Positions 44,237 through 55,435 of a DNA stretch of 64,000 nucleotides are shown one piece after another. A model generated the notes under the pieces. That model was not told the DNA's origin. It saw only the letters and a program-made list of their open reading frames with translations, and made no database searches. Every line of letters begins with the position of its first letter. The stretch's first letter is position 1. Source of the DNA: Psococerastis gibbosa (Eukaryota > Arthropoda > Insecta > Psocodea > Psocidae); the NCBI GenBank assembly GCA_963971405.1, contig OZ020491.1, positions 11,712,855 through 11,776,854 on the forward strand, in the 5' to 3' direction. Position numbers and translations under genes: made by a program.

Positions 44237-44439
44237 TTTAAAGGTAATTGTTTTTGTTGAAAATCTGAGTTTTATTCAATTTTTTTTAAAACCTTTTTTA
44301 CTATCATATGAATTTACTCATTTAGGGGGGGGGGGTGTCATGACCCCCTGAAAATCCGCCACTGACAGACCTGATAGTTGTGTAGCCGTGCTATCCTGTC
44401 TAGCAATACGAATTTTGTCACAAAATTATATAAGTAGAG

Positions 44440-44545
44440 GATTTAGAAGGCACTGTACTTGTCGGGCTTGTGATACAGCGATACAGATCGAGGGTTCGAA
44501 TCCCGAGAAGTCCAGCTTATCTAAATCCACTAATTTCGGTTATGA
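44440..44545 (+). mobile_element. Possible tRNA-derived SINE fragment (B-box)
   Basis: GGTTCGAATCC at about 44493-44503 fits the Pol III B-box consensus exactly and is preceded by a GATACAGCGATACAGATCGAG head. A convincing A-box about 35-50 bases upstream was not found, so this may be a damaged tRNA-like head. No complete cloverleaf could be drawn. Confidence 0.35.
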
Positions 44546-44876
44546 CGCAGGCGGGCAGGCCTACTTGTAGTGTGAACCAGAGGCGTAAAGTTTTAGAATG
44601 ATGGCGGGGGCAAAACTAGGTATACCTTATGACGTCATCAGGCAGGATTTAAGGAAAAATTGAAATTGTAAGAGCAAAATAGTAGGGTTTTACGCATTTT
44701 AATAGTTGTAAAGTTTAACTGTAGATTTTACAAAGCTAAAAAAGGAATACTTATATTGATGTTGCTGCAAACGGGACCATGAAGTATGAACCACGTCTTA
44801 CAATGCTCGAGGCTGGGGGGGAGGGGGCAAGTTGAACCGTGCCCCCCCCCCCCAACTTTACGCCCCTGGTGTGAAC

Positions 44877-45012
44877 CTTGCCCTGTCATTGGGAAACTGG
44901 TATACGTCCTCGATGTCAACCTACACCGGCTACAAGCGGTAATGGACAAGCTTACCATTGACGCAATGAAACAGGCGAAAGTATGACTTAACCAAGTACA
45001 GATACGAGTAAA
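44877..45012 (+). repeat. Interspersed repeat family P
   Basis: GGGAAACTGGTATACGTCCT, CCTACACCGGCTACAAGCGG, TTACCATTGACGCAATGAAA and TGACTTAACCAAGTACAGAT are in family order. A C run (about 44841-44852) lies just upstream. Confidence 0.7.
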
Positions 45013-45477
45013 TACGAGTAAAGGAACATTCCTTTTAATTCAATAGAGCTAATTTATGGCTCTGCGATTGATATTTCCAGTTAAATTTGATTTTTCACGC
45101 CCGTAAGGTTGTTTCCCTCCCGTTGTCTCTTAAACAAACAAGTGTCTTTCATTTCACTAATAATGTCGCCCTAACGCAAACGAAATCAGACACTTACCAG
45201 CTAAAGCAAATAAATAAAGAAACAAAAAAGAAAATAGGCAATAGGGTGAGTTGACACATAAAACTGGCGCGATATAAAAGGGTTTTAATCGATTTCCTCG
45301 TTAAAACGTTAATAAGAAACCCGTAATGATGCTATAAATTCCCCCTTCCCCTATTAGCCAGTAATGGCTTTTCTCTGATATATCTCTGCAGGTAGATCCG
45401 ACTATTTGGGTATTGACGCGAGAGGTACGCAGCAGGTACCGCAGTGAGATAATCTGTCTATTAGAAATGGTAAATGG
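45013..45477. other. No gene seen
   Basis: AT-rich sequence. A short stretch near 45040-45075 (GAGCTAATTTATGGCTCTGC) resembles the edge of family B. Confidence 0.4.
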
Positions 45478-45918
45478 AAATAAATTAAGGATATATACAA
45501 CCCTTATAAGACCTATTGCAACATACAGCTGGAAACCTGGAATCTAACTGTCAATGACCCAAACAAACTAAGAGTATTGGAAAGAAAAATAATAAGGTGG
45601 ACCCCTGCAGAGTGGCGAATAAGGAACAACGCCGAAATAGATGCAATACTCAATGGAGAAGACACAGTCCGGTTCATCAGATGGCTGGGGCACGTCGTAA
45701 TGTCAGATCACGGCAAACCGAAAAAGATGTACAAAGCAAGCATGGCAGGAAGACGACTGGCCGGACGTCTTCGAAAACGCTGGAAGGATTGTTGGAAACT
45801 GACCTTCGCAAGTTGGGAGTCTGCAGGTGGTGGAGCGTTGTTCAAAACCGAGATGAATGGAGGTGGGCTGTCGAGCAGGCCAAAGCTCATCAAGGGCTGT
45901 AGAGCCAGAAGAAGAAGA
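45478..45918 (+). pseudogene. LINE family A, 3' end of reverse transcriptase ORF
   Basis: Frames pieced together read NKLRIYTTLIRPIATYS, then LTVNDPNKLRVLERKIIR, EWRIRNNAEIDAILNGEDTV, RWLGHVVMSDHGKPKKMYKA and GRRLAGRLRKRWKD, then after a frame change LETDLRKLGVCRWWSVVQNR, DEWRWAVEQAKAHQGL and stop. This includes the YGxE-like thumb end and the RWLGHV, RGRPRKRW and DEWR motifs of the LINE RT C-terminal region. It ends AGAGCCA plus a GAAGAAGAAG tail at 45905-45918. At least two frameshifts make it a pseudogene. It is longer and better kept than the copy at 3450-3782. Confidence 0.85.
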
Positions 45919-45919
45919 A

Positions 45920-46717
45920 AACTAGAAATGGCGGTGTTCAACCTTGGATCAACCTTGACAGAACGCTGGCTGTTACAAGAAGAAAGTAAAAATTGAAAAC
46001 ATTGAGGACAAAAAGAGCGAAAAGATGATTCATTGAAAGCAAGTTTTTTATCAAACAAACTCCTCATAAAAATGGCGAGCATCCAAAAATTTAAATGTGA
46101 TAAATTTATGTGTTCTGCCAAACGATGGGAGAAAATTCAGCCGTCAATAGGAAATCCTGAACGTTTATTTTGAGTAACTATATTTATTTTAATTTACTTT
46201 TGGAATTGAAGCAAATCCAAGCTCATAAATTTCTGCGAACATTTCCGTTTCTTTTATTTTCTATAGTAGTTACAGGTACCAATATAAAAGAAAATCTAAG
46301 ATGGTTATTCAATTGATTTAGAAAACTCATAAACTTTCCATAACTTTAACTGAGGAAGAAAAATTATTTATTGTAGCTATTCAAAACTAGAATAGCTGCC
46401 AGATACAAACATATATTTCACAAATTATAAGCTGGGAAATAATTGAGTAACCATAAGACAACATCAAAGGCATCGAGAACGCATGCTGTTGACAGCACAA
46501 ATATGTATAGAATTGCAGTTTGCTAGGAAATCAAAAATTAAAAAGGGGAATTTATCCAAATATTTGAATAAAAATCATTGCCGTGGGAGCAAATTAAATA
46601 AAGCATCGTCTGCTTCTTCCTTTCACATTACCATATTTTAAGATACATTTATATAGATTTTATATTTTTTATACTTACAATAGTTCATAGTCATTGGAGG
46701 GCAAGGTTCAATGGGCC
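45920..46717. other. No gene seen
   Basis: AT-rich sequence up to the assembly gap, with no recognisable feature. Confidence 0.4.
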
Positions 46718-46917
46718 NNNNNNNNNNNNNNNNNNNNNNNNNNNNNNNNNNNNNNNNNNNNNNNNNNNNNNNNNNNNNNNNNNNNNNNNNNNNNNNNNNN
46801 NNNNNNNNNNNNNNNNNNNNNNNNNNNNNNNNNNNNNNNNNNNNNNNNNNNNNNNNNNNNNNNNNNNNNNNNNNNNNNNNNNNNNNNNNNNNNNNNNNNN
46901 NNNNNNNNNNNNNNNNN
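46718..46917. other. Assembly gap (200 N)
   Basis: Exactly 200 undetermined bases, a common placeholder length for a gap of unknown size. Open frames reported across it are meaningless, and sequences on the two sides need not be contiguous. Confidence 0.99.
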
Positions 46918-47039
46918 ACACGGACAAAGACCGAGATATATGCAGCGCTAACGGAAATGATGATTGTTCAACACCCTTGTTCAACTTCCGCTACCCCCAC
47001 ATCCAATATATACACACACTATCCGAGATAATCGTGGCT

Positions 47040-47465
47040 TTGCCAATGTCATTCCTGTCTGTATTAAGTCCTAAGGTCCAACAAGGAGTCTGTTAACGAT
47101 CCAACTTCACTCACATAAATACAATCACCCAAAAATTGGTCTGTATTAGGTTAGGTCACCAGGTCTCGTATGGAGTCCGTTAACAATCCAACTTCACTAA
47201 CATAAATACAATCACCCAAAACATTGGTCTGTATTAGGTCATAGGGTCCCGCAAGGAGTCCGTTAACGATCCAACTTCACTCACATAAATACACTCACCC
47301 GAAACATTGGTCTGTATAAGGTCATAAGGTCCCGTAAGGAGTTCGATAACGATCCAACTTCACTGTCACCCGAAGCATTGGTCTGTGTTAGGCCATAAGG
47401 TCCCGCAAGTAGCCCGTTAACGATCCAACTTCACTCACATAAATACACTCACCTGAAACTTCGGT
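47040..47465. repeat. 84-bp minisatellite, about five copies
   Basis: GTCTGTATTAGG or a close variant starts at about 47056, 47139, 47224, 47309 and 47381, followed in each unit by AAGGTCC-GCAAGGAGTCCG, TTAACGATCCAACTTCACTC and ACATAAATACAATCACCC. The period is 84-86 bp with a shortened fourth unit. Confidence 0.88.
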
Positions 47466-47725
47466 GTTGATGTAAATAGTAGGACTTTCTGCCTATGCTT
47501 CGGAGGACAAGTAAAACACAGGGGGTCACCAGATTTCCAAATTGAGAGAGAACTCGTTTCAGTGATAAAACACATTACTTATTTAGTACCAGGAGACCAA
47601 TCATAAATTTCGGCTTGTATAGTGGAAATAAGTTATTTCAGCCATAAAGAAATAGCTATTTTCTCATTTAATCTGTAATTGATTTTTATAAAGGTATGTG
47701 ATGACATGAGGATCGAAAAATATTG

Positions 47726-47885
47726 CCTTAAATAAATAAATATATATATATTTCTGTTAAATTATACAATCAAGTAATCAACAAGAAAGTATAAAGTAAA
47801 ATCGTCAAAATCAGGTAGTTCTGTAATTGTCCTAGTACCTCAGTGACAGTGTAGAAAGCTTTCTCTAAGAGATGGTCATTGTATA
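47726..47885 (-). repeat. 3' part of interspersed repeat family U
   Basis: ATATTTCTGTTAAATTATAC, TCAACAAGAAAGTATAAAGT, AATCGTCAAAATCAGGTAGT and GTGACAGTGTAGAAAGCTTT repeat the order seen at 60030-60240. On the minus strand the last word belongs to an open frame (DHLLEKAFYTVTEVLGQ) that corresponds to the end of the frame at 60174-60428. Confidence 0.7.
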
Positions 47886-49130
47886 TTATCTAATCTATGG
47901 AGGGCTCCGAGCAGAAGAAGATCTATAGGTTGAAAAACCTGAGGCAGTGGCTTGGCAAGAGCACGACTTCCCTTTGAGAGCAGCAGTCTCCAAGGTACAA
48001 ATTGCTAGGATCGCCAATCTTCGCTAGTAGGGGCACATAAATAAGATACGAGAGAGTCAGAAACTAACGAAGACGACTGAGTGACTCCACAAAAGCATAC
48101 GACAAGCCAATCACAAAGAAGTCTCTTTGTCTAAAAAAAGCCAGCTCATCACTTTCACCCCCAACCCCAAATTGGCCTTTTCATCGCTCATTACCATTCC
48201 AACACCTTTTTTTCAAAATGCACCCTTTAGCAGAAATCGAAACTTTCCATTTTTCTGTTTTATGCGTCAGAAGCAACAAAAGGCAGGCGCTGAGTGGGGG
48301 AGGTGCGGGGGAGAGCCAATATCGATGGAGTTCTTTCAGTTGGAGAAAAGAGTTCAGGGGGAGCAAGCAACGGAGAAAGGGGGGGGGGCGGGGGTGTTCG
48401 ATTCTTAAGTTCCCCTGTTTAATGGGGAACGTGGGAAATTTTTCAAATATCGAATCCGTTCGCTCGTTGTCGTACTTTTCAAGTTTCAAAACAATAAAGT
48501 CGAGTAAGCATTGAAGGGGCAATAAATTAGCATTTTGAAATTGCATTCAACTAAGTTTAAATCCTCATTAAGCTTTTAGCACAAGTCAATAAACCTTTCT
48601 TGTCAGCTATTTGTTTAAATAATACTGAATGGTGATGGAGTCCCGGGGATCCACTACGTGTCGGTTCCCCCCCCCCCCCGAGAGAAAAAGTTTTATACTA
48701 GATAGAATAGACTTTTGAAGGAAATTAAGAAAAATTATTACTCAAGTAAAAGAAACACGATATTTCCCCCCCCCCCCCCGAAAACTTTTCTGATTTTTCT
48801 GAAACCGTCCCTGGGGGGGGGGGTACTGCCCTGTCGGTCCGTAAACAGTAACAACATGAATAAGGAATTAGGAACAATTGAAAGGTCTGTGGAAGAAGCC
48901 GTTATCTACAACGTTAACGAAATAAGTGTAAATTATCCTAAATAACCCTCATTGATGTAAATTGATTTACGGGGATTAAAACGGAGTAGGAATTAAATTA
49001 CAAATAGTTTGTCAACAGAGAGTAAATTGCTGTAGTTGAATATGGTAGACGTACAGTCGTAACATTTTCCTTTTGGCTTTTCGTATCATATAACCAGTCA
49101 AATACGAAAGTCATCCACTGCTAGTTCTTT
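47886..49130. other. No gene seen
   Basis: Three overlapping frames at 48127-48546 on both strands come from G-rich low-complexity DNA and I do not accept them. C or G runs occur at about 48381-48388, 48668-48680, 48767-48779 and 48814-48822. Confidence 0.45.
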
Positions 49131-49330
49131 TTGCTTTCCAATTTATACGTAGTATAAGGAAAGCTTTGTGATGGTCAAAATTTTCGATTCCGAGATTTCA
49201 ACGGCTTTACACGTTTTGAGGTCCCAGGAACCCAAAAAAGTGGTTTTTACGGTACGTCTGACTGTCGCTCTGTCTATTCATCGATTTCTGGGCAAACTAC
49301 TCGGTCGAATTTTATTTTTACCGTGCCAGT
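49131..49330 (+). repeat. Interspersed repeat family D
   Basis: TTATACGTAGTATAAGGAAA, TTTTCGATTCCGAGATTTCA, GTTTTGAGGTCCCAGGAACC and TTTCTGGGCAAACTACTCGG are nearly identical to 53500-53665, then the copies diverge. Confidence 0.8.
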
Positions 49331-49424
49331 TAGTTTAAAACCCGAGTTAAAAGCAAACCCGAGTACCCCCACTACGCGTTTTTTCAGTACAAATCAGATT
49401 ATTACTAGGAAAAATCGATCGTAG

Positions 49425-49590
49425 AGCTATCATATTAGAAGAAACGCTCCTCTACATTTCGGCGTATGACATGTGACCTTCACTAACACCAATTGGCCAC
49501 AGTTCTTGAACTCCTTGCACGGGACTACCATACCAATCCTTTCTCTGTACAAATCAAATTCAATAATTGTGGCCAATTTCCAATTGATGT
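49425..49590. repeat. Interspersed repeat family B
   Basis: AGAAGAAACGCTCCTCTACA, TGACCTTCACTAACACCAAT and TGGCCACAGTT, then AATAATTGTGGCCAATT in inverse orientation. The two inverted TGGCCAC words bracket about 75 bases. Confidence 0.65.
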
Positions 49591-49989
49591 ATCAAAATGC
49601 TCAGAGAAAATTCTTCTGTTTGTCCTGATATTTTGGATAACTCTACGTTTGATATTTGATCTTCACCCTCCGATTGCCTCTAAAAATGGTTCAAATAATG
49701 CCCGGGTAAGTTATACTCTTCCGTTGGTGCTAGGCCTGTCGGGCCAGTTTACTGTAGGCTATATAAAAGTTGCTACAATATTAAAACGCTCAACGAGTAC
49801 TAGATAGGAAGTGAAATTAGTCGTTGGCGGCTTATTAGCAAGATAAATTAGCAGCAATTTGTTTTCGCAACAGTATTGTTGGGTGCTACTTGCTGCGCAA
49901 GAAGCTTAATGATAGTGTTCACTTCAAATGATACACAGGGTAATGGAGCAGTACCTACTGATAGGCCCTTGTCACTTTGAACATGAGCT

Positions 49990-50098
49990 TCCAAACGCTT
50001 CGCTAACATCTGCGGTCGACATCTTCAGACGTATACTTTCAAAATTGTATCTCAGAGGCTTCGCAGTCTTTCAGATCGACCACGATCAGCCCAGATTC
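49990..50098. repeat. Fragment of the fold-back family of 27441-27621
   Basis: AACGCTTCGCTAACATCTGC and GGTCGACATCTTCAG, then CAGATCGACCACGATCAGCC and CAGATTC, correspond to the centre and one arm of the element at 27441. It is cut at 50099 by a SINE. Confidence 0.55.
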
Positions 50099-50099
50099 T

Positions 50100-50311
50100 A
50101 AATAAATAAGGACTTTTTTTTGTTCTATTACTAAGCCAACCTAGCGGGGTTATGGCTATAAAACCCCCTCTCTTACACTCAACTAGGAAGGCCCGGAACC
50201 GCCTGCTTTACATGCCCTCCGAAGCATGGCCTGAAAATGTCGGAAGAACTCGAACCAACAGCCTTTCTGGTGATAGTCAGAGTCCGTACCACTACTCTAA
50301 ATGTCTTGATG
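50100..50311 (-). mobile_element. tRNA-derived SINE family 2
   Basis: The minus-strand order is GTAGTGGTACGGACTCTGAC, GGTTCGAGTTC (one B-box mismatch), GCTTCGGAGGGCATGTAAAG, GTGTAAGAGAGGGGGTTTTA and a TTTATTTA tail at 50100-50108. It sits at the edge of a fold-back fragment, which gives a relative age. Confidence 0.82.
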
Positions 50312-50314
50312 TAG

Positions 50315-50960
50315 CCAGGCATTCACTTGAGAAAATGTCTTGGTGATGGGCCCAGTCATGCCCAACAGAACCTCACTGCCTTCCCTTAAAGGCCCAATTT
50401 AAATTTTGTAACGAAAGATTTGTGTCAGTACTCATTAACCAACTAAGTATAGCCTAGAAATTCTGCAAAACTCCCAAAACGTCCATGCAATGGTTATTTG
50501 AAAGTATAGATACTCCCGTAATAACTAATAATACACACAAGCAGATTACAAACTAAGCTGTAAGAATTAAATAGTATATGCAGTATGTGGATTTACAGAC
50601 TTAAGATCAGCGGATCACAATGTAACATCCAATGGAAAGACTTCCTGAGGAAATGCGTTTACAAAGAAAACCTTTTATTACCTTCCGGAAAACCCAATAA
50701 AAAATCCGATCGCGACCGGTATTCCCCTCCTCCTCGTCAAATTTTCAACAGTTGACCAAGTTTTATTTTTGTTAGCCTTTCCCTGAACTAACGGTCAAGA
50801 GCTGTGCACCGATGATGACCCACTCACTGCTGAATATTTTAAATGCTCGAGTTCTGAGCCCTAATCTTTAGTCAGTCTACATGATAACGGCAGTCTTTAA
50901 TATAAGATAATATAAGAAAATAATTAAGAAAACATCAAAGCTACCTAGTTACCTGGAGGA
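50315..50960. other. No gene seen
   Basis: No recognisable feature. Confidence 0.4.
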
Positions 50961-50964
50961 GTTA

Positions 50965-51120
50965 GCAGCATGACCGTAGCCACAGCGGGGGGTGGGGGGT
51001 CCAGACCACCATTGTAAACTAGATAGAATGTAGTTTTAAAGGTTACCTCACCTCCAATGACGCCAGATGACCGCCCCCCCCCCTACCCGAAAATTTCTGG
51101 CAACGGCCTTGGGAGTTAGA
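50965..51120. mobile_element. C/G-tract element family G1
   Basis: ACCGTAGCCACAGCGGGGGG at the left, GGTTACCTCACCTCCAATGA inside, a C run at about 51074-51083 and GGCAACGGCCTTGGG on the right. Its reverse complement aligns with 29240-29396. Confidence 0.6.
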
Positions 51121-51124
51121 GCTT

Positions 51125-52570
51125 TCTTATACCACAAAGTAAGGAAGGGCCAGAAAATGTCGCAGTGTGGAAATCGAAACCACAACCTTACGGCGATCTT
51201 TTTGGGTTGGGTTATTACCATTATTCTAACATTTTCTGACCATCGAGCCCACAGTTTTTTTTTTTTTATTCCTCAGGACGGTCATAAGGGCGGGTCACAC
51301 GATAGCTCTTAAAGTCTCCGTAAGGAATACATCACGGTACTGCCATGTTCGAATGCATGGAAAGTAAGCGGTCAGGGAAAATTGAAATCGAAATAAAAAT
51401 GAAATAAATACACTACATTGTTTATTGCCATGTTTATTTTTAGTTCAATTTATATGTATCTTGACTGTTTCCACCATCCTATACTAGGCATCTCTAGTAT
51501 AAAAAGGAAACAAAATAGAACAAGTTTATAGGGCAGCAGACGACAAAAAAGATAAACATAATCAATGGGATAGTGAGTGCATAAAACCAACAGGGTAATA
51601 ACCATTGCAGAATATGTAGATAATGAGAGCTTAAGCGTTGAACGGTAGCCAACAGGTAGACTAGTTATTTACGCTAAGTACTCCAGGCATTGGGAACTCA
51701 GCCTAATTGCATCCCACAATTTACTGTGCCCCCCAACCCCTCCCCACTTGGTCGCCCTATATTGCCCATTTTTGCGGTATTCCCCACGTAGGCTTTAGCT
51801 TACTCTTGAAATTACCTGGGGGGGGGGGAACCTATTTGTTGCTCAGACTTAGTACGTATTGTGTTAATAAAAGGCACAACAGCGGACAACCGATGGTTGA
51901 TAATATTTAAAATTTTAGAGGAAGTTGACCATTGTCATTGCCCACCCCTGGCTCATACCAAAATAGGTTCGTTTACATATTTTTATTAAATACCTAAAGT
52001 TATAACTAGCAGAGGACTATTTCATGAATAGTACTAAGAAGACTTTTTAGTTGTGGGGCAGTTTTTTTCGTGAAACTGAGAGGCGACGGACAAGTCCGTA
52101 GCTATATGATTTTCTTTCGGGGGGGGGGGGATCAGAAATTTCATTTGATAATACATATTAGTTTTTATTTTTCCGATTCTATCTAGTGTCAAGCCATTTC
52201 AATGGGGGGGGGGGGCTTGAACCCCCATGAACCCCCCCCCCCTTGGCCTTGGCGACAGAAATTTACCGAATTATTAAATTCATGGCGGCTGAAAAGGGCA
52301 CGGGGTTATTCAAATTAATTACAAAAATAAATTGCATGAGATAAATCTTTTAAAAAAAAAAAATTATAGGCTACATTTACAGGTTAACTTTATTATAAAA
52401 GCACATATTATGGATTGGACTTAAACGGAGCAAAGTGCCAAAGCTTTATGGCACAACTGAAGTTTGGAATCGGGTAATTCTGATTGGATTTCAGACGAGA
52501 TAATAATCCGGTGCTTTCAATAGGGATTATATATTCCCGACGATGATATTCGTGACACTCCCCATTCAAC
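51125..52570. other. No gene; several G/C homopolymers
   Basis: A partial SINE-like stretch (51140-51190, AAAATGTCGCAGTGTGGAAA) and G or C runs at about 51819, 52118, 52205 and 52230. The words GGCTTGAACCCCCATGAACC between runs at 52216-52235 look like part of another tract-bearing element. Confidence 0.45.
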
Positions 52571-52571
52571 G

Positions 52572-52758
52572 ACGGATCCAATGGGGGGGGGGGGGGTCAG
52601 GGCGTGATGACGCCTCCTAAATGAGTAAATTCATATGATAATTAAAATTTAAAAAAAAAAAAAAAATTGAATAAAACTCAAATTTTTAACAAAAAATTCC
52701 CTTTTAAACTTACACATACAACTTGTGACCCCCCCCCCCTAAATTTTCCGCTGGATCC
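52572..52758. mobile_element. G-tract MITE family G2, uninterrupted copy
   Basis: Begins CGGATCCAATGGGGGGG (14 G) and ends CCCCCCTAAATTTTCCGCTG plus GATCCGC, so the ends are loose inverted repeats built of a GGATCC word and a G/C run. The inner words TAAATGAGTAAATTCATATG, TTGAATAAAACTCAAATTTT and ACATACAACTTGTGACCCC are, in reverse order, the sequences on either side of the BEL element. Confidence 0.8.
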
Positions 52759-52759
52759 G

Positions 52760-53490
52760 CTCTTGTCCCCATTACCCCCCCCCCCCCCCCCTGTACGGCA
52801 GCCTTACTGCGCCTTTCATAGTTACCGGATTGCTGCGATTCCGTCTCGCCCTTAACTCTACCACATCCACTTTCCTCCCCAACCATCCTTCCTAAGTCAC
52901 GTACGTCCCACACTACCTGGATGCAACCCCCCCAATCACATATGTAAATGGCCATGGCAGTGATGAAAGGGGGCAAGTAAAGTCAGAGGAATTTGCCACT
53001 TCCACTGAAAAAAAAAAATCCCCATTGTAATTTGGACTGTCTCACTGGGTCAGGCCGTTCGAGAATAGGGCCTTCAGTTCAAGAGTGTAAATAACTAGTG
53101 AAATCCGCCTATAAGAGGTTGATTTTTCCTGAACAGAGTGCTTCTATTTTTATCTAACAACACGTGCGTATGAGTCTAGAGCGGTCAGTAGTACGTTGTC
53201 GCTGGCACATGGTCCCAATTAATTAAAAATGCCGACCACAACTCGGCGAAGTCTGGGAGTGACTGGGCGCCATAACGCCACCTGTGGCCCAAGTACTGTA
53301 TTATCATTATCTAATGAATATTATAACTTAGGGGGGACATGACCCCCCCCCCCTGGATCCTCCATTGTCATAGCGTCATACAGGTACTACATGCAATATA
53401 AAGAGCAAATCGCTTTTGTCCATTTTTACAGGAAATATCAAACATAGACCCATTGAATTAGCAGAAACGCTCCTCTATATTTCGATATTA
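52760..53490. other. No gene seen
   Basis: Contains a 17-C run at 52775-52791 and another C run at about 53344-53353 within CCCCCTGGATCCTCC, which is probably the end of a further tract-bearing element. Open frames here are low-complexity. Confidence 0.45.
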
Positions 53491-53494
53491 TATT

Positions 53495-53870
53495 GCTTTC
53501 CAATTTATACGTAGTATAAGGAAAGCTTTGTGATGGTCGAAATTTTCGATTCCGAGATTTCAACGGATTTACACGTTTTCAGGTCCCAGGAACCCAAAAA
53601 AGTGTTTTTTACGAAATGTCTGTCTGTCTGTCTGTCTGTTCGTTGATTTCCAGGCAAACTACTCAGTCGATTTTGATGAAATTCGGCATGTAGGTTCACA
53701 AAAATCATACCTCGGGACCATTTTTTTTATTTGGGGCTAACTTAAATTGGGGGGGTTTTATTCTCAAAAAACTCCAAAAAAAAGTCTAAAAAAATTATTT
53801 CTCAAAAACGGCTCCAACGATTTCTTTTAAATTCATATATATTGTAGTCATTATTAATGTCAACGAAATG
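53495..53870 (+). repeat. Interspersed repeat family D, longest copy
   Basis: From CCAATTTATACGTAGTATAA through TCCGAGATTTCAACGGATTT, a (TGTC)n run at 53616-53638, CAGGCAAACTACTCAGTCGA, AATTCGGCATGTAGGTTCAC, CCTCGGGACCATTTTTTTTA and AAAAACGGCTCCAACGATTT. The sequence may continue to about 54060, where TGCTTTCCCAAGAAAGCA forms a small hairpin. No intact frame is present, and I cannot name the family. Confidence 0.75.
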
Positions 53871-54149
53871 CGGGGGGTCGCTTGCCCCTTGAAAGGTTGC
53901 TTCTGGGGGTAAAAAAATAAAAATAACTAAATTTTAATGAAAAATGACTAAATAATAATTTTTCTGCGAAACGTTTCTATCGATGATTTCTACCTTCAGG
54001 CATGTTTTAGGTGTTAAATTGAGTAACGAAACCGGACAGGGTGCTTTCCCAAGAAAGCACTTGGTTTTGTAAAAAAAAATGTTTTTTTGAAAAAATTATC
54101 GAAAATTCACGCTCAAATGCATTGCGTGCCCTGACAATATTGCTGTGTG

Positions 54150-54240
54150 GTAATGTGTTGGTCTGACCTATCTAGAATTTACCTCACCTCTAGTGACGTC
54201 AGGTGGACAACCCCCCCCCCCCCCCCCCACCGAGATATCG
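54150..54240. mobile_element. Partial C-tract element, family G1
   Basis: TTACCTCACCTCTAGTGACG and TCAGGTGGACAA followed by an 18-C run match the middle of 50965-51120. The other end is missing. Confidence 0.5.
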
Positions 54241-54244
54241 GAAA

Positions 54245-55435
54245 TCTAACCATAGGAAAATTATTTACCATGAAAACAAACTATGGCCAACCGGTAGAGG
54301 TTCCTTACTTCGAAGGGATGCGAATTATTTATAACTCCATTATTGATAAATCCTGTGAAATTCGACTTGGAAAATGATATGAAATACTGAAAATGGAGTA
54401 CATCAAGCGACTACTAATAGAAAACTCCCTGTGACTACCAATTATGGGACTGAAGCTACTGAAGATCGAATGTGATGGACGAATCTTAATTGACAGAAAA
54501 TCGTTAAGTGACACAGTCTATGTAAACCCAGAATAAGATACCCTTACATTAATGCTGTGCTTATTACCAAAAAATACAACACGTCTGCCTATATCTTCAT
54601 TGAAAACTTTAACCTCCTCGCTAGTGACATTTGCGAAATCAACACCTATAGCTATAACCGAGAAGGCGATGGAGATATATTCATTTGAACGGAAATCTGG
54701 GAACTTTAATCGCTAAAGCAATAACGGAGGTATCCTAGATGGGCGTGAACTCAAGAGAAAGACGCTTCCTCCGGGCTATTGCACTAGCGCTATAACTACC
54801 CCATTCTCCTTTGCTATCCCAATCCTTTGGGTTCACTACTCACCCCCTATTATTTCACTTGTACGCAGATCCCTGAATTATTTAATTGGTATTAGTTTTT
54901 GAACAATTTATATAATTAGTTGGAAGCTATTGAAGTTCCACTCGTCATTAATACTGCGAATTTGCTGCATGACTGTAACCAAATGGGAAAATCAAAATCA
55001 GTGAGACGTATATACGTGAAGATTTTCTTCATTACACGAAGAACAAAGAGTCAAAGACTCAAGCCATTAACAACTAACATTATCTTAATTGGTTTGTTTA
55101 TGAAGGCAGAAGCAATTGGTAAAAGAGAACGTTTTGTCAATAAAAAGCTCTGAATTTCTTATACTGTATGCCTACATTTGATAGATTCTCAATAAATAAT
55201 CAAGGAAATACAATGAAAATATTACCTTGTCTATCATTAAGAACTATATTGTAAGTCTACTCACAGGTACAGATTAAAAAAATATTGTTAGTGTGACGAA
55301 CTAGTAAATAACCTACTACAGTAAATTGTGTGGTGATCCCAACGCGCCTTTTTGGCTTTGAGGCATCGGTTCAGTAAAATTTGTTATGTTTTTTTTGAGA
55401 AATACACGCATTATTATTATCATTATTATTATTAT
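54245..55435. other. No gene seen
   Basis: Short open frames (54147-54377, 54920-55153) lack any recognisable family. No repeat with a second copy was found. Confidence 0.4.

Larger units (their letters stand above)
37605..44366. mobile_element. G-tract MITE (family G2), split by the BEL insertion
   Basis: The left part 37605-37657 (GGAGGATCCAGTGGAAAAAT then 14 G and TCACAAGTTGCATG) and the right part 44232-44366 (GAGTTTTATTCAATTTTTTT, CATATGAATTTACTCATTTA, a G run, CCCTGAAAATCCGCCACTG) join into one element once the retrotransposon is removed. The joined order matches the reverse complement of 52572-52758. The non-coding ends carry GGATCC or GGAT motifs next to G/C runs. Confidence 0.82.

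Noticed and set aside
44440-44545. A functional tRNA gene
   Set aside because: Only the B-box side fits. I could not draw acceptor, D and anticodon arms, so a SINE relic is more likely.
45577-45996. A host gene encoding a 139-residue basic protein
   Set aside because: The residues are the tail of a LINE reverse transcriptase, with a frameshift to the true C-terminus, and a second copy exists at 3450-3782.
46691-47031. Open frames across the N gap
   Set aside because: Most of their length is undetermined sequence.
48127-48546. Three overlapping open frames of 93-121 codons on both strands
   Set aside because: They come from purine-rich low-complexity DNA with a G run. Mutual overlap on both strands argues against any being real.
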